Shown in pieces: positions 18,789 to 26,720 of a stretch of 64,000 nt of DNA. A model generated the notes under the pieces. It worked only from the letters and a program-made list of their open reading frames with translations. It searched no databases and had not been told where the DNA came from. Positions within the stretch are counted from its first letter, which is position 1. Each line of letters starts with the position of its first letter. The stretch spans positions 307,777 to 371,776 of the forward strand of contig WTGP01000018.1 in assembly GCA_011523505.1 (NCBI GenBank). Direction: 5' to 3'. The translations under genes were made by a program, and so were the position numbers. The stretch comes from Gammaproteobacteria bacterium. Lineage in GTDB: Bacteria > Pseudomonadota > Gammaproteobacteria > Steroidobacterales > Foliamicaceae.

Positions 18789-19997
18789 TTGGCCCAATGG
18801 AGTTACGCCGCGCTGGACGAGCGTGGCCGCCGCAGGCGCGGCACCGTTGAAGGAGACAACGCGAGGCATGTGCGCAGCCTGTTGCGCGAGCAGGGCTTGC
18901 GGCCGCTTAACGTGCGGCCGGCGGCGCCCGGCATCGCAAGCCGCTTCCGGCTCGGCAAGCGGCGCGCGCTCGGCAGTGAGGCCCTGGCGCAACTGACCCG
19001 CCAGCTAGCCACGCTGCTGCGCGGCGGACTGCCGCTGGATGCGGCCCTGAACGCGCTGGCCGCCCAGCGCGCTCGTCACAGTGGAGTCCTTATGGGCGTG
19101 CGGGCCCGCGTGCAGGAAGGCTACAGCTTCGCCGAGGCCCTGGGCGCTTCGCGCCGCAGATTTCCGGAACTGCTTGTCGCCACGGTCGGGGCCGGCGAGC
19201 GTATCGGCCGCCTGGAGGAAGTGCTGGAGCGGCTGGCCGAACACTTCGAGAAACGCCAGGCGCTGCGCCAGCAGGTACGGGCGGCGCTGGCCTACCCGAT
19301 GGTGCTCACCGTCTTCAGCCTGGCGATCGTGAGCCTCATGCTGGTCTATGTCGTGCCGCAGGTCACCCCGGTATTCGTTGACAGCGGCGTGGAACTGCCG
19401 CGTCTGACGCGCGTGCTGATCGCAATAAGCGATTTCGCCCGCGCCTGGGGCTGGCTTGCGCTGCTGGGGGCGGCCGCGGGCTGCGGCCTCCTCGCCCGCG
19501 CGCTGCGTCTTCCGGCGGCGCGACTGCAGTTGCACCGGCTGCTCCTGCGCACTCCGCTGTTCGGCGCATTGTCGCGCGAACTGAATTCGGCCCGCCTCAT
19601 GCAGTCGCTCTCCACTCTTACCGATGCCGGCGTCTCCGTCTGGGAGTCCTTGCGGGTGGCCGCGCGCATGCTCACCAATCTGCCGATGCGCCAGGCCGCG
19701 ATGGACGCGGCCCGGGAAGTCAGCGAAGGCAAGCCGGCTGCAGAGGCGCTGGACCGCCACGGGCTGTTTCCGCCGCTCTGCATCCAGCTAATCGCCAGCG
19801 GCGAGGCCAGCGGCGAGCTGCATCAACTGCTGGGACGCGCAGCGGAAACCCAGGAACGGGAGCTGTCGGCGCGAATCAACACCCTCACTTCGCTGTTGCA
19901 ACCGGTACTGATCATGCTGGTGGGTGGATTCGTGCTGCTGATCGTGCTGTCGATACTGATGCCGATCTTCGAAATGAACCGACTCATCGGCCAGTAG
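18789..19997 (+). CDS. gspF: Type II secretion inner-membrane protein GspF
   Basis: This is the polytopic platform protein GspF (402 aa), with two T2SSF domains and three membrane segments (about 168-190, 217-240 and 370-395). Typical features are the opening YAALDERGRRRRGTVEG, LTRQLATLLRGGLPLDAAL, and LTDAGVSVWESL in the second repeat. The start is TTG, four bases after the gspE stop. No gspG-gspM gene follows; a palindromic repeat and an opposite-strand lipoprotein gene come next, so the secretion locus is incomplete here. Confidence 0.94.
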   Translation: MAQWSYAALDERGRRRRGTVEGDNARHVRSLLREQGLRPLNVRPAAPGIASRFRLGKRRALGSEALAQLTRQLATLLRGGLPLDAALNALAAQRARHSGVLMGVRARVQEGYSFAEALGASRRRFPELLVATVGAGERIGRLEEVLERLAEHFEKRQALRQQVRAALAYPMVLTVFSLAIVSLMLVYVVPQVTPVFVDSGVELPRLTRVLIAISDFARAWGWLALLGAAAGCGLLARALRLPAARLQLHRLLLRTPLFGALSRELNSARLMQSLSTLTDAGVSVWESLRVAARMLTNLPMRQAAMDAAREVSEGKPAAEALDRHGLFPPLCIQLIASGEASGELHQLLGRAAETQERELSARINTLTSLLQPVLIMLVGGFVLLIVLSILMPIFEMNRLIGQ

Positions 19998-20005
19998 GGA
20001 AAGCA

Positions 20006-20044
20006 GGACGCCGCGAGGGTCATGCCCTCGCTCCCCGAGGGCAT
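20006..20044 (+). repeat. Palindromic interspersed repeat, copy 1 (after gspF)
   Basis: This lies nine bases after the gspF stop. The first 30 bases match, on the opposite strand and with a single mismatch, the element at 57182-57211 after gabD. The shared part holds GCGAGGG and CCCTCGC around a five-base loop. Here it continues into a second overlapping hairpin (ATGCCCTCG, five-base loop, CGAGGGCAT; 20022-20044). The position immediately after stop codons and the palindromic form resemble REP elements. No T-run follows, so an intrinsic terminator is not supported. Confidence 0.8.
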
Positions 20045-20147
20045 CCGAAAAAGAGAGAGGGGCATTTTGCCGCGCTTTGCGAAATGCGCGGAGTAGTTGA
20101 AGGTTCCGGAAGGCCCGGACGGGCTGTTCAACCGGCGCCGGAAAGGG

Positions 20148-20178
20148 TAAAGCGGCCGCAATCTGCTATCGCGGCCGC
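20148..20178 (-). terminator. Likely intrinsic terminator of the lipoprotein gene
   Basis: Two GCGGCCGC octamers (each itself palindromic) flank an 11-base loop just downstream of the lipoprotein stop codon. On the minus strand the stem is followed by a short T-run (TTTACCC). The strong GC stem plus Ts fits a weak intrinsic terminator. The spacing to the stop codon (about 15 bases) is appropriate. Confidence 0.55.
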
Positions 20179-20193
20179 CTTACTCCGGGGAGA

Positions 20194-20511
20194 TTATTTC
20201 TGCTGGTTTTCCTCGAACATGCGGTCCATGCGTTCGCTGGTCGCGTCCGCCGAGGCACTCGCCTCCGCAGCCGCCTCAGCCGCACGTTCGGCAGTCACGC
20301 TCGCCCGCTCCACTTCGGCAGCAGTCTGACGCTGGGCCGCTTCCAGATCGCCGATCCTGCCCTCAAGGGCAGACAGTCTGCTGCCCATCGCAGCAGCGCT
20401 GGCATCGATCTTGGCGGCCATTTCGTCCATGCCCGCGGTGCAGCAGCCGGACATGGCCACCGCGACCGCCGGTGCTCCGAGCAGAGCAACAACAAGTCTG
20501 GTCTTTTTCAT
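20194..20511 (-). CDS. Lpp/OprI-like outer-membrane lipoprotein
   Basis: This is a small (105 aa) lipoprotein. A signal peptide MKKTRLVVALLGAPAVAVAM ends in a lipobox SGC. The rest is alanine-rich and fully helical with heptad-like spacing, like the trimeric coiled coil of Lpp and Pseudomonas OprI. It ends SERMDRMFEENQQK, resembling the OprI end and supplying a C-terminal lysine that could be crosslinked to peptidoglycan. The start has a Shine-Dalgarno CGAGGA five bases upstream. The preceding gene encodes an L,D-transpeptidase, the enzyme class that makes that crosslink, which supports the assignment. Confidence 0.85.
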   Translation of the reverse strand: MKKTRLVVALLGAPAVAVAMSGCCTAGMDEMAAKIDASAAAMGSRLSALEGRIGDLEAAQRQTAAEVERASVTAERAAEAAAEASASADATSERMDRMFEENQQK

Positions 20512-20600
20512 GAAGGTCCTCGGGTTCTCGACATGTGAAGCGCGCCTGTATCCAGCGCACCCGCGTATATTCGCCCAGCCCGCTGGAAATTGCAAGAGAT

Positions 20601-20629
20601 CGGGGTGTTTCCGAGGCTGAAAAACCCCG
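20601..20629 (-). promoter_or_regulatory. Hairpin between transpeptidase and lipoprotein genes
   Basis: CGGGGTGTTTC and GAAAAACCCCG flank a seven-base loop and can form an 11-bp stem with one mismatch. It lies in the 145-bp gap after the L,D-transpeptidase gene and before the lipoprotein gene, both on the minus strand. It could terminate or attenuate read-through so that the abundant lipoprotein is made from its own promoter. There is no clear T-run after the stem. Confidence 0.4.
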
Positions 20630-20656
20630 GTCGGGACACCCGCCGGACAGCCGCTT

Positions 20657-21598
20657 TCAGCGCCCGCCGGCAGCGGCCTGAACCGGCTCCAGTGAGGGGG
20701 AAATCGGCGTGGGAACGCCCCGGCGCTCGATCAGTACCCGGCGCATCGCCTGGACGTCCAGAATGACCCGCGCCGCCTGCGCCGAAGCCCTGATCCGATC
20801 GATCAGACTGTCGATTTCTTCCGCCCCGCGGTCCTCCAGCGCAGGGTGCGCCTCCAGGTACAGCCGGCCGTCACGCCAACCGATCTTGACCGGCTGATTG
20901 ACGATGGTCACCGGCAATCCGGTGGGAACCTGCGGAAACAGCCACTCGATGTCTTCCGGGAGCATCCGCAGGCAGCCGTGCGTCACCTGCATGCCGACCC
21001 CGCGCGGCTTGTTGGTGCCGTGAATCAGGTAACCCGGCGCGGAGAGATTGATCGCATAGTCGCCCAGGGGATTGTCCGGACCGGGCGGAACGACCCGCGG
21101 CAGCACTTCGCCATCGGCGGCGTACTCCGCGATGATGGACTTGGGCGGACGCCAGGTGGGATGGGTCCGTTTGCGCGTGACTCTCCAGTCGCCCAGCGGG
21201 GTCTGCCAGTCCATACGCCCGATGCTGATCGGGAAAGTCGCCACCATGTCCTGCCCGTCCCGCTCATGGTAGAAATACAGGCGGTACTCGGCGATATTCA
21301 CGACCACGCCGCGGCGCCGTGCGTTCGGCAGAACGAAGGAAGTCGGCAGCAGGACCTGCGCACCGTCCCTGGGCACCCACATATCGACATCGGGGTTGGC
21401 CTGCTTCATGTCGGAGAAACCCAGGCCGTTGCGCCGGGCCGCATCCAGCAGCGACTCGCGACGGTCGGCGGCGATCCAGTGCGATTCGCCCACGACGGTC
21501 GCGGTCGGCGACGGCAGCAGGAAAGTCTCCGCCCTGACGGGAAGGACGGCGAAGGTTCCGGCAACCAGGAAAGTGAGCCCGAAAGACGTGATTCGCAT
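20657..21598 (-). CDS. L,D-transpeptidase (YkuD family)
   Basis: This is a 313-aa periplasmic L,D-transpeptidase. A signal peptide (FGLTFLVAGTFAVLPVRAE) is followed by a LysM-like segment (about 40-90) and the YkuD catalytic domain (about 95-235), with HGTNKPRGVGMQVTHGCLRM and catalytic Cys209. It resembles the ErfK/YbiS/YcfS group, which attaches Lpp to peptidoglycan or makes 3-3 crosslinks. Its ATG overlaps the fabH stop by one base (TGATG), so it is coupled to the lipid operon. The adjacent OprI-like lipoprotein is a plausible substrate. The C-terminal tail beyond the catalytic domain is extra. Confidence 0.9.
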   Translation of the reverse strand: MRITSFGLTFLVAGTFAVLPVRAETFLLPSPTATVVGESHWIAADRRESLLDAARRNGLGFSDMKQANPDVDMWVPRDGAQVLLPTSFVLPNARRRGVVVNIAEYRLYFYHERDGQDMVATFPISIGRMDWQTPLGDWRVTRKRTHPTWRPPKSIIAEYAADGEVLPRVVPPGPDNPLGDYAINLSAPGYLIHGTNKPRGVGMQVTHGCLRMLPEDIEWLFPQVPTGLPVTIVNQPVKIGWRDGRLYLEAHPALEDRGAEEIDSLIDRIRASAQAARVILDVQAMRRVLIERRGVPTPISPSLEPVQAAAGGR

Positions 21599-22593
21599 CA
21601 GAACTGCATGAGGCCTGCGGCCCAGGTCAATCCTCCACCGAACGACACCATCATTATGCGCTGTCCGCGCCTGATTCGTCCATCCCTTATCGCCACGTCC
21701 AGGGCCAGCGGGATGGAGGCCGCTCCCGTATTCCCATGGTCCTGTACCGTGAGAACCACGCGCTCATCCGGCAGGCGCAGGCGTTTGCCGATGGCCTGAA
21801 TGATGCGCAGGTTGGCCTGGTGAGGGATAAGCCAGTCGATTGCGCCGCGATCCAGGCCGTGCCGCTCCAGCAGCTGGTCCACGGTCCTTCCCATGGTGCG
21901 CACGGCGATCTTGAACACCTCGTTGCCCTTCATCCGCACTGCGAGGCCGCCGTCGCCCAGTTCCGCTGGATTGCGGGAAACGCCCGCCCGGCTGCGCAGG
22001 ATATCCACGTAGTTGCCGTCCGCGCCCAGAATGAAGCTCATCAATCCCGGTTCTTCGGCCGGCTCCAGCACCACGGCGCCCGCCCCGTCTCCGAAAAGAA
22101 CGCAGGTCGAACGGTCGCTCCAGTCGGTAATGCGGGAAAGTACTTCCACACCCACGACCAGGGCCTTGCTGGCCCGGCCCAGGCGGATCATCCCGTCCGC
22201 GACGCTCATGCCGTAAAGCCAGCCGGTGCAGGCCGCCTCGCAACTGAAAGCGGCGCAGGGCGGGATCTCCAGGGCCTTCTGCACCAGGCAGCCGACATTG
22301 GGAAAAACCAGGTCCGGCGTGGTCGTGCCCACCACCACCAGGTCGATCTCGTCCGGAGAGCAATTGGCGGCTTCGAGCGCGGCCCGGGCCGCCGGAACGG
22401 CCAGATCGGAGCTGGCCTGTTCATCGGCGGCCATGTGCCGCCGTTCCATTCCCGTGCGCGTGCGTATCCATTCGTCGGTCGTATCGACCATCCGCTCGAG
22501 GTCCTGGTTGGTGAGCACCCGTTCCGGCAGGTACCTTCCGGTACCCGCAATACGAGAGTGTCTCAGGCCCGCTATGCCGCCAGGTTGCTCCAT
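21598..22593 (-). CDS. fabH: Beta-ketoacyl-ACP synthase III
   Basis: FabH condenses acetyl-CoA with malonyl-ACP to start fatty acid synthesis. Catalytic residues are visible: the cysteine in EAACTGWLYG (Cys122 here), the histidine in IPHQANLRII and the asparagine in GNTGAASIP. The ATG used gives 331 aa and overlaps plsX by 22 bases. A CTG nine codons downstream would give 322 aa and put the cysteine at 113, close to E. coli Cys112, so the true start is uncertain. It belongs to yceD-rpmF-plsX-fabH and is coupled to the transpeptidase gene. Confidence 0.94.
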   Translation of the reverse strand: MEQPGGIAGLRHSRIAGTGRYLPERVLTNQDLERMVDTTDEWIRTRTGMERRHMAADEQASSDLAVPAARAALEAANCSPDEIDLVVVGTTTPDLVFPNVGCLVQKALEIPPCAAFSCEAACTGWLYGMSVADGMIRLGRASKALVVGVEVLSRITDWSDRSTCVLFGDGAGAVVLEPAEEPGLMSFILGADGNYVDILRSRAGVSRNPAELGDGGLAVRMKGNEVFKIAVRTMGRTVDQLLERHGLDRGAIDWLIPHQANLRIIQAIGKRLRLPDERVVLTVQDHGNTGAASIPLALDVAIRDGRIRRGQRIMMVSFGGGLTWAAGLMQF

Positions 22594-23579
22594 ACGCCCT
22601 GGATCCGCTCGTTCAAACCTTTCGCCACCTCGCGCATGGCCAGCTGTATGGCCTGCTGCCAGCCGACCTCGTTGCTGGCGCCATGGCTCTTGATCACGAT
22701 TCCGTTCAGCCCTACCAGGGCCGCCCCGTTGTGGCGGTTCGGATCCAGCCTTTTCTTGATGGTGTAGAGAAAGGGCCAGCACGCCAGCCCGTATGCGCGG
22801 CTGAGCCATCCGGTCTGGAAATACGACTTCATCTGCGCGTATACGAACTGCGCCGAACCCTCCATCGTCTTGAGCGCGATATTTCCGGTAAATCCATCGC
22901 ACACCACCACGTCGGCGCGGTGCTTGAATACGTCGTTCGGTTCCACGAAGCCGTGATAGTTGAGATGGCTGTCGCTGAGCAGGGCGCCGGCGGCCTGCAC
23001 CGTCTCTATGCCCTTGATGTCTTCTTCGCCGTTGTTCAGCAATCGGATCGCCGGGTTCTCGACATTGTTGATCGAGGCGATCACCGAGCCCATCACCGCG
23101 AACTGCAGCAGGTGGGTGGGCGTGCACACGGGGTTGGCGCCGAGATCCAGCATGTAGCAGGCGCCGCTGAGCGTCGGCAGGGCGACCAGGATGGCCGGCC
23201 GGTCGATTCCGGGAAGCATCCTGAGAATCAGCCGTCCGATCGCCATGAGGGCGCCGGTGTTGCCGGCGCTCACGCAAGCCTGCGCCTCGCCGGAACGGGC
23301 AAGTTCCAGGGCCACGCGCATCGAGGAGCGCTTCTTGCGCCGCAGGGCCTCGGAAGGCGTATCCTCCATCGACACTACCTGCTCGGCGTGGTGAATCTCC
23401 ACGCGCCTGGACTCCTTGCCCAGCCGGCCCAGGTTGCGCCGCACGGTATCCGCGTCGCCCACCAGGATCAAACGCAATTCCTCGCGACTGCGGAGCATTT
23501 CCAGGCTGCCCCGCACCGCCACGGCCGGACCCAGGTCGCCGCTCATGGCGTCCACCGCTATGGTTACAAGCTTGCTCAT
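22572..23579 (-). CDS. plsX: Phosphate acyltransferase PlsX
   Basis: PlsX converts acyl-ACP to acyl-phosphate for phospholipid synthesis (335 aa, family about 335-350). Recognisable segments are TIAVDAMSGDLGP at the N-terminus, SAGNTGALMAIG, GANPVCTPTHLLQFAVMG and VVCDGFTGNIALKT. The chosen ATG gives the standard N-terminus; upstream in-frame sequence is intergenic. The gene lies between rpmF and fabH in the usual gammaproteobacterial order. Confidence 0.96.
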   Translation of the reverse strand: MSKLVTIAVDAMSGDLGPAVAVRGSLEMLRSREELRLILVGDADTVRRNLGRLGKESRRVEIHHAEQVVSMEDTPSEALRRKKRSSMRVALELARSGEAQACVSAGNTGALMAIGRLILRMLPGIDRPAILVALPTLSGACYMLDLGANPVCTPTHLLQFAVMGSVIASINNVENPAIRLLNNGEEDIKGIETVQAAGALLSDSHLNYHGFVEPNDVFKHRADVVVCDGFTGNIALKTMEGSAQFVYAQMKSYFQTGWLSRAYGLACWPFLYTIKKRLDPNRHNGAALVGLNGIVIKSHGASNEVGWQQAIQLAMREVAKGLNERIQGVWSNLAA

Positions 23580-23661
23580 GGCAAACGCCGGGCCGGCGCA
23601 GGTCGAACGACCGCTGCCTTGAGAATCACGATCGCCGCAGCCCGGCGCTAACCGCGCGGGC

Positions 23662-23865
23662 TCAGCCTTCCATCTCCTCCTCATCCGCCTCCGGGGGCGG
23701 CGGAATGATCTCGCGCCCCCGGTAGAAGCCGTCGGGCGCAATATGATGGCGGCGGTGCAACTCGCCGGTCTCTGGATCCATGGAAAGCGTCGGGCGCCCG
23801 AGCGCGTGATGCGACCGGCGCATGTCCCGGCGTGAGCGCGATTTGCGGTTTTGTTGAACTGCCAT
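23662..23865 (-). CDS. rpmF: Ribosomal protein bL32
   Basis: This is the 50S subunit protein L32 (67 aa). It opens with the diagnostic [20 protein letters not shown] and continues [19 protein letters not shown] chose the second of two close ATGs because AAGGGG lies seven bases before it but only one base before the first. The tail is unusually acidic and proline-rich ([14 protein letters not shown]). It does not carry the four zinc cysteines found in some L32 forms. Confidence 0.97.
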   Translation of the reverse strand: MAVQQNRKSRSRRDMRRSHHALGRPTLSMDPETGELHRRHHIAPDGFYRGREIIPPPPEADEEEMEG

Positions 23866-23904
23866 TGTCATACCCCTTGGAACAGGCCCAAAGTGCGGTT
23901 AAAT

Positions 23905-24414
23905 CTACTTTTGCCGAAGCAAAGCCCCCAGGCCGGCCAGCGGCCGGCTTGCGCCGGGCGATGAGTGGGTTTCCGCTTCCCCCGAGACCGTACACCCATC
24001 GTGTACGGGCGCCAGGGGCAAGCTGGTCAATATCTCATCTTCCAATATTGTACCCAGCGCCAGGCCTCCCGGGCCGGCCACCACCGTGTCGTAGGGCGAA
24101 GCTACCTCTCGGATCTCGTTCTCGCCGGCCACGATAGTGAGCCTGGAATCCACCTCTACGGGCAGCCGAACCGGCGCCAGGCAGCGCTGGCACTTGAGCT
24201 TGAGCGCGCCGGCGGCCCGCACGCGCACCAGCGGAAAGCCCTCCAGTCCCGATTCGAACGACCAGCTCGCGTGCAGCCGCTCGGCCAGGCCGCTGCTCCG
24301 GCACAGGTCGGCCAGACGCGCGGAGTCGCCAACGGCAAACGTGGTTTCTACGCTATGGCGGCGGCCGGCCCACTCACGCAACTTTCGAAATGCAATGACG
24401 TTACGCTGAATCAC
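23905..24414 (-). CDS. yceD: YceD family (DUF177) protein, 23S rRNA accumulation factor
   Basis: This is a 169-aa DUF177 protein. In E. coli YceD is linked to 23S rRNA accumulation, and its position before rpmF is conserved. The family signature is present: a CxxC pair in LKLKCQRCLAPVRLPVEV and the acidic motif GTILEDEILTSLPLAPVHD. It is the first gene of the yceD-rpmF-plsX-fabH operon, preceded by a consensus sigma-70 promoter about 55-85 bases upstream. Confidence 0.92.
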   Translation of the reverse strand: MIQRNVIAFRKLREWAGRRHSVETTFAVGDSARLADLCRSSGLAERLHASWSFESGLEGFPLVRVRAAGALKLKCQRCLAPVRLPVEVDSRLTIVAGENEIREVASPYDTVVAGPGGLALGTILEDEILTSLPLAPVHDGCTVSGEAETHSSPGASRPLAGLGALLRQK

Positions 24415-24468
24415 ACTGAGGCCCCTGTCCCGGAACTTCGGGAAATGACGAATGAAGCGCGGGCCGCT

Positions 24469-24497
24469 ATCATAGGAAGCTGTCTTTACGCTGTCAA
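24469..24497 (-). promoter_or_regulatory. Sigma-70 promoter for the yceD-rpmF-plsX-fabH operon
   Basis: Read on the minus strand, TTGACA (24497-24492) and TATGAT (24474-24469) are separated by exactly 17 bases. That is a perfect -35 and a five-of-six -10 at optimal spacing. The predicted start near 24462 leaves a leader of about 48 bases before the yceD ATG. It lies within the 100-bp divergent gap with maf. It is the best sigma-70 match I found in the window. Confidence 0.85.
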
Positions 24498-24514
24498 TTC
24501 AGCGGGTTATTTGA

Positions 24515-25078
24515 ATGGCTTCAAAGATCGTGCTGGCGACGCAATCACCGTACAAGCGCCAGTTGCTTTCACGGCTGGTCGGCGATTTCGTGACCGATCC
24601 CTCCGGCATCGACGAAAGTCCGCTCGCCGGCGAAATTCCGCTCGACCAGGCGGCGCGGCTGGCCGAGGCGAAGGCCCGCGAGGTCGCGCCACGCCATGCC
24701 GGCGCGTGGATCGTCGGCGCGGACCAGCTGGCCGAACTGGACGGCCGCGCCGTGGGCAAACAGCCCACTGCCGAGCAGGCGCACGCGATGCTGATGTCAC
24801 TGTCCCGGCGGGCGCTCAATTTCCACACGGCCGTGTGCGTCCTGGACCCCGCGGGCAACGCTCATGCCCATAGCGACCTGACGGTGGCACGGTTCCGGCC
24901 GCTGGATCGGGCGCTGGTGGAACGCTATCTCGCCCTGGACGCGCCCTACGACTGCACGGCGGCGTTTCGCGCCGAGGGCGCGGGCCCGCTGCTGCTCGAG
25001 GCGCTCGAGACGGCGGACCCCACCGCCATCGTGGGCCTGCCGCTGATCTGGCTGGCCTCGGTCCTGCCCCTCGACTAG
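24515..25078 (+). CDS. Maf/YceF-type nucleotide pyrophosphatase
   Basis: This is a 187-aa Maf-like protein, a house-cleaning nucleoside triphosphate pyrophosphatase. The opening IVLATQSPYKRQLLSRL and the region AKAREVA with GADQLAELDGRAVGK are typical, and the genome position beside yceD matches the YceF (m7GTP-preferring) subgroup. The subgroup is inferred from context and length. It is divergent from yceD. Its stop codon overlaps the convergent nadE stop by a few bases. Confidence 0.9.
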   Translation: MASKIVLATQSPYKRQLLSRLVGDFVTDPSGIDESPLAGEIPLDQAARLAEAKAREVAPRHAGAWIVGADQLAELDGRAVGKQPTAEQAHAMLMSLSRRALNFHTAVCVLDPAGNAHAHSDLTVARFRPLDRALVERYLALDAPYDCTAAFRAEGAGPLLLEALETADPTAIVGLPLIWLASVLPLD

Positions 25079-26703
25079 TCGTCGGCCCGGGAGGGGCGGT
25101 AGCCGGAAACAATGGGATAGCGCCAGTCGCGGCCGAAGGCGCGCCGGGTCACGCGCACGCCAGGCGGCGCCTGCCGGCGCTTGTATTCGCTCAGGCGCAC
25201 CCGGTCGAGGACCTGGCGCACGACGCCCGGCTCGAACCCCCGCTCGGCGATGTGCTTTACCGAAAGGTCTTCCAGCATCAGCGCGTCCAGCACCTCGTCC
25301 AGCACCTCGTACGGAGGAAGCGAGTCGCTGTCGAGCTGGTCCGGGCGAAGTTCCGCGGTAGGCGGGCGGTCGATGACGCGCTGCGGTATCGCCGGCGACA
25401 GCGTGTTCCGGTAGCGCGCCAGGCGATATACGCGGGTCTTGGTGCAGTCCTTCAGCGGAGCGAAGCCGCCCGCCATGTCGCCGTACAGCGTGGCGTAGCC
25501 CACCGCGTACTCGCTCTTGTTGCCGGTGGCCAGCACCAGGCGCCCCTGCTTGTTCGATATCGCCATCAGCAGCATGCCGCGGCAGCGCGACTGGATGTTC
25601 TCCTCGGTCACGTCCTCGGGAAGACCCGCAAACAAGTCCGCGAGCGTGCCGCGCATCGCCTCGACCATCCCGGAGATGGGCAGTACTTCGTATTGCGCGC
25701 CAAGGGCTCTCGCCTGGCTTTCCGCCTCCTCGAGGCTCAATGGCTGCGTGTAGCGATACGGCATCATCACCGCAAGCACGCGGTCCGCGCCAAGGGCATC
25801 CACCGCCAGTGCAAGCGTGAGCGCCGAGTCGATCCCGCCCGAAAGCCCCAGCACGACGTTCTCAAAGCCGCTCTTTCGCACGTAGTCACGAACCCCCGCA
25901 ACAAGGGCGCGATAGACCTCCTCGTCTTCGGGCATGAAGACGGCCAGGTCTCCTCGACGGGGCCGCGCGGGCTCGCCTTCGGACACGTCCAGCCGGCAGT
26001 ACCACAAGCCTTCCGTAAAGGCCTCGGCGCGTACGCAGGGCCGGCCCGAGCCGTCGATCACACAGGAAGCGCCGTCGAAAACCAGTTCATCCTGTCCTCC
26101 CACCTGGTTGACATAGGCGAAGGGCAAGCCGGTCTCCGAGGCGCGCTGCTCCAGCAGCTTCTCGCGCTCGGGCTGCTTGCCCAGCTCGTACGGTGAGCCG
26201 TTCGTTACGACGATCAACTGGGCGCCGCCGTCCGCCAGGCGCCGTGGCACTTCGGGTTCCCATACGTCTTCGCAAACCGCAAGGCCCAGCCGCAGCCCGT
26301 CCAGGTCCACGCAGTCCGCTTCCGTGCCCGGTGCGAAGTAGCGCCGCTCGTCAAATACGCGATAGTTGGGCAGCACGTTCTTGCGGTGCAGGTGAAGCCG
26401 GCGGCCGTCGGCGAATAGAGCGGCGGCGTTGAACCACCGGCCGTCCTCCCGGTGCGGGTAGCCGATCACGACCGCAATGCCGCGCGCAGCGTCGCGCACC
26501 TGCCGTATTCCGATGGCGAGATCCTCGCGCAGACCCGCATGAAACAGCAGGTCTTCCGGCGGATAGCCGCACAGGGCCAGTTCCGAAAACGCAACCAGTC
26601 CGGCGCCGGCCGACCGCGCCTCGTCGATCGCGTCCAGAATGCGCGCCACGTTTCCGGGCACGTCTCCCACCAGGAGATTGAGTTGCGCCAGCGCGATCTT
26701 CAT
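25075..26703 (-). CDS. nadE: Glutamine-dependent NAD+ synthetase
   Basis: This 542-aa enzyme amidates deamido-NAD to NAD+ using glutamine. The N-terminal nitrilase-type glutaminase domain (about 1-250) has its glutamate in LVAFSELALCGYPPEDLL, its lysine in LHLHRKNVLPNYRVFDERRY and its catalytic cysteine in AVCEDVWEPE. The synthetase domain follows, with the PP-loop LGLSGGIDSALTLALAVDA. The ATG used opens MKIALAQLNLLVGDVPGN, the standard N-terminus. The gene lies 17 bases downstream of sucD. Confidence 0.96.
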   Translation of the reverse strand: MKIALAQLNLLVGDVPGNVARILDAIDEARSAGAGLVAFSELALCGYPPEDLLFHAGLREDLAIGIRQVRDAARGIAVVIGYPHREDGRWFNAAALFADGRRLHLHRKNVLPNYRVFDERRYFAPGTEADCVDLDGLRLGLAVCEDVWEPEVPRRLADGGAQLIVVTNGSPYELGKQPEREKLLEQRASETGLPFAYVNQVGGQDELVFDGASCVIDGSGRPCVRAEAFTEGLWYCRLDVSEGEPARPRRGDLAVFMPEDEEVYRALVAGVRDYVRKSGFENVVLGLSGGIDSALTLALAVDALGADRVLAVMMPYRYTQPLSLEEAESQARALGAQYEVLPISGMVEAMRGTLADLFAGLPEDVTEENIQSRCRGMLLMAISNKQGRLVLATGNKSEYAVGYATLYGDMAGGFAPLKDCTKTRVYRLARYRNTLSPAIPQRVIDRPPTAELRPDQLDSDSLPPYEVLDEVLDALMLEDLSVKHIAERGFEPGVVRQVLDRVRLSEYKRRQAPPGVRVTRRAFGRDWRYPIVSGYRPSRADD

Positions 26704-26720
26704 GGCGCCAACTGGCAAGG

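Noticed and set aside
20152-20178. Paired GCGGCCGC sites as a recombination or integration site
   Set aside because: They form a hairpin directly after the lipoprotein stop with a short T-run on the transcribed strand, so a terminator explains them.
22564-22593. Calling fabH from a CTG start as a second non-standard start
   Set aside because: An ATG nine codons upstream is available in frame with an AGGG before it, so a non-standard start is not required, even though the CTG start would match E. coli length better.
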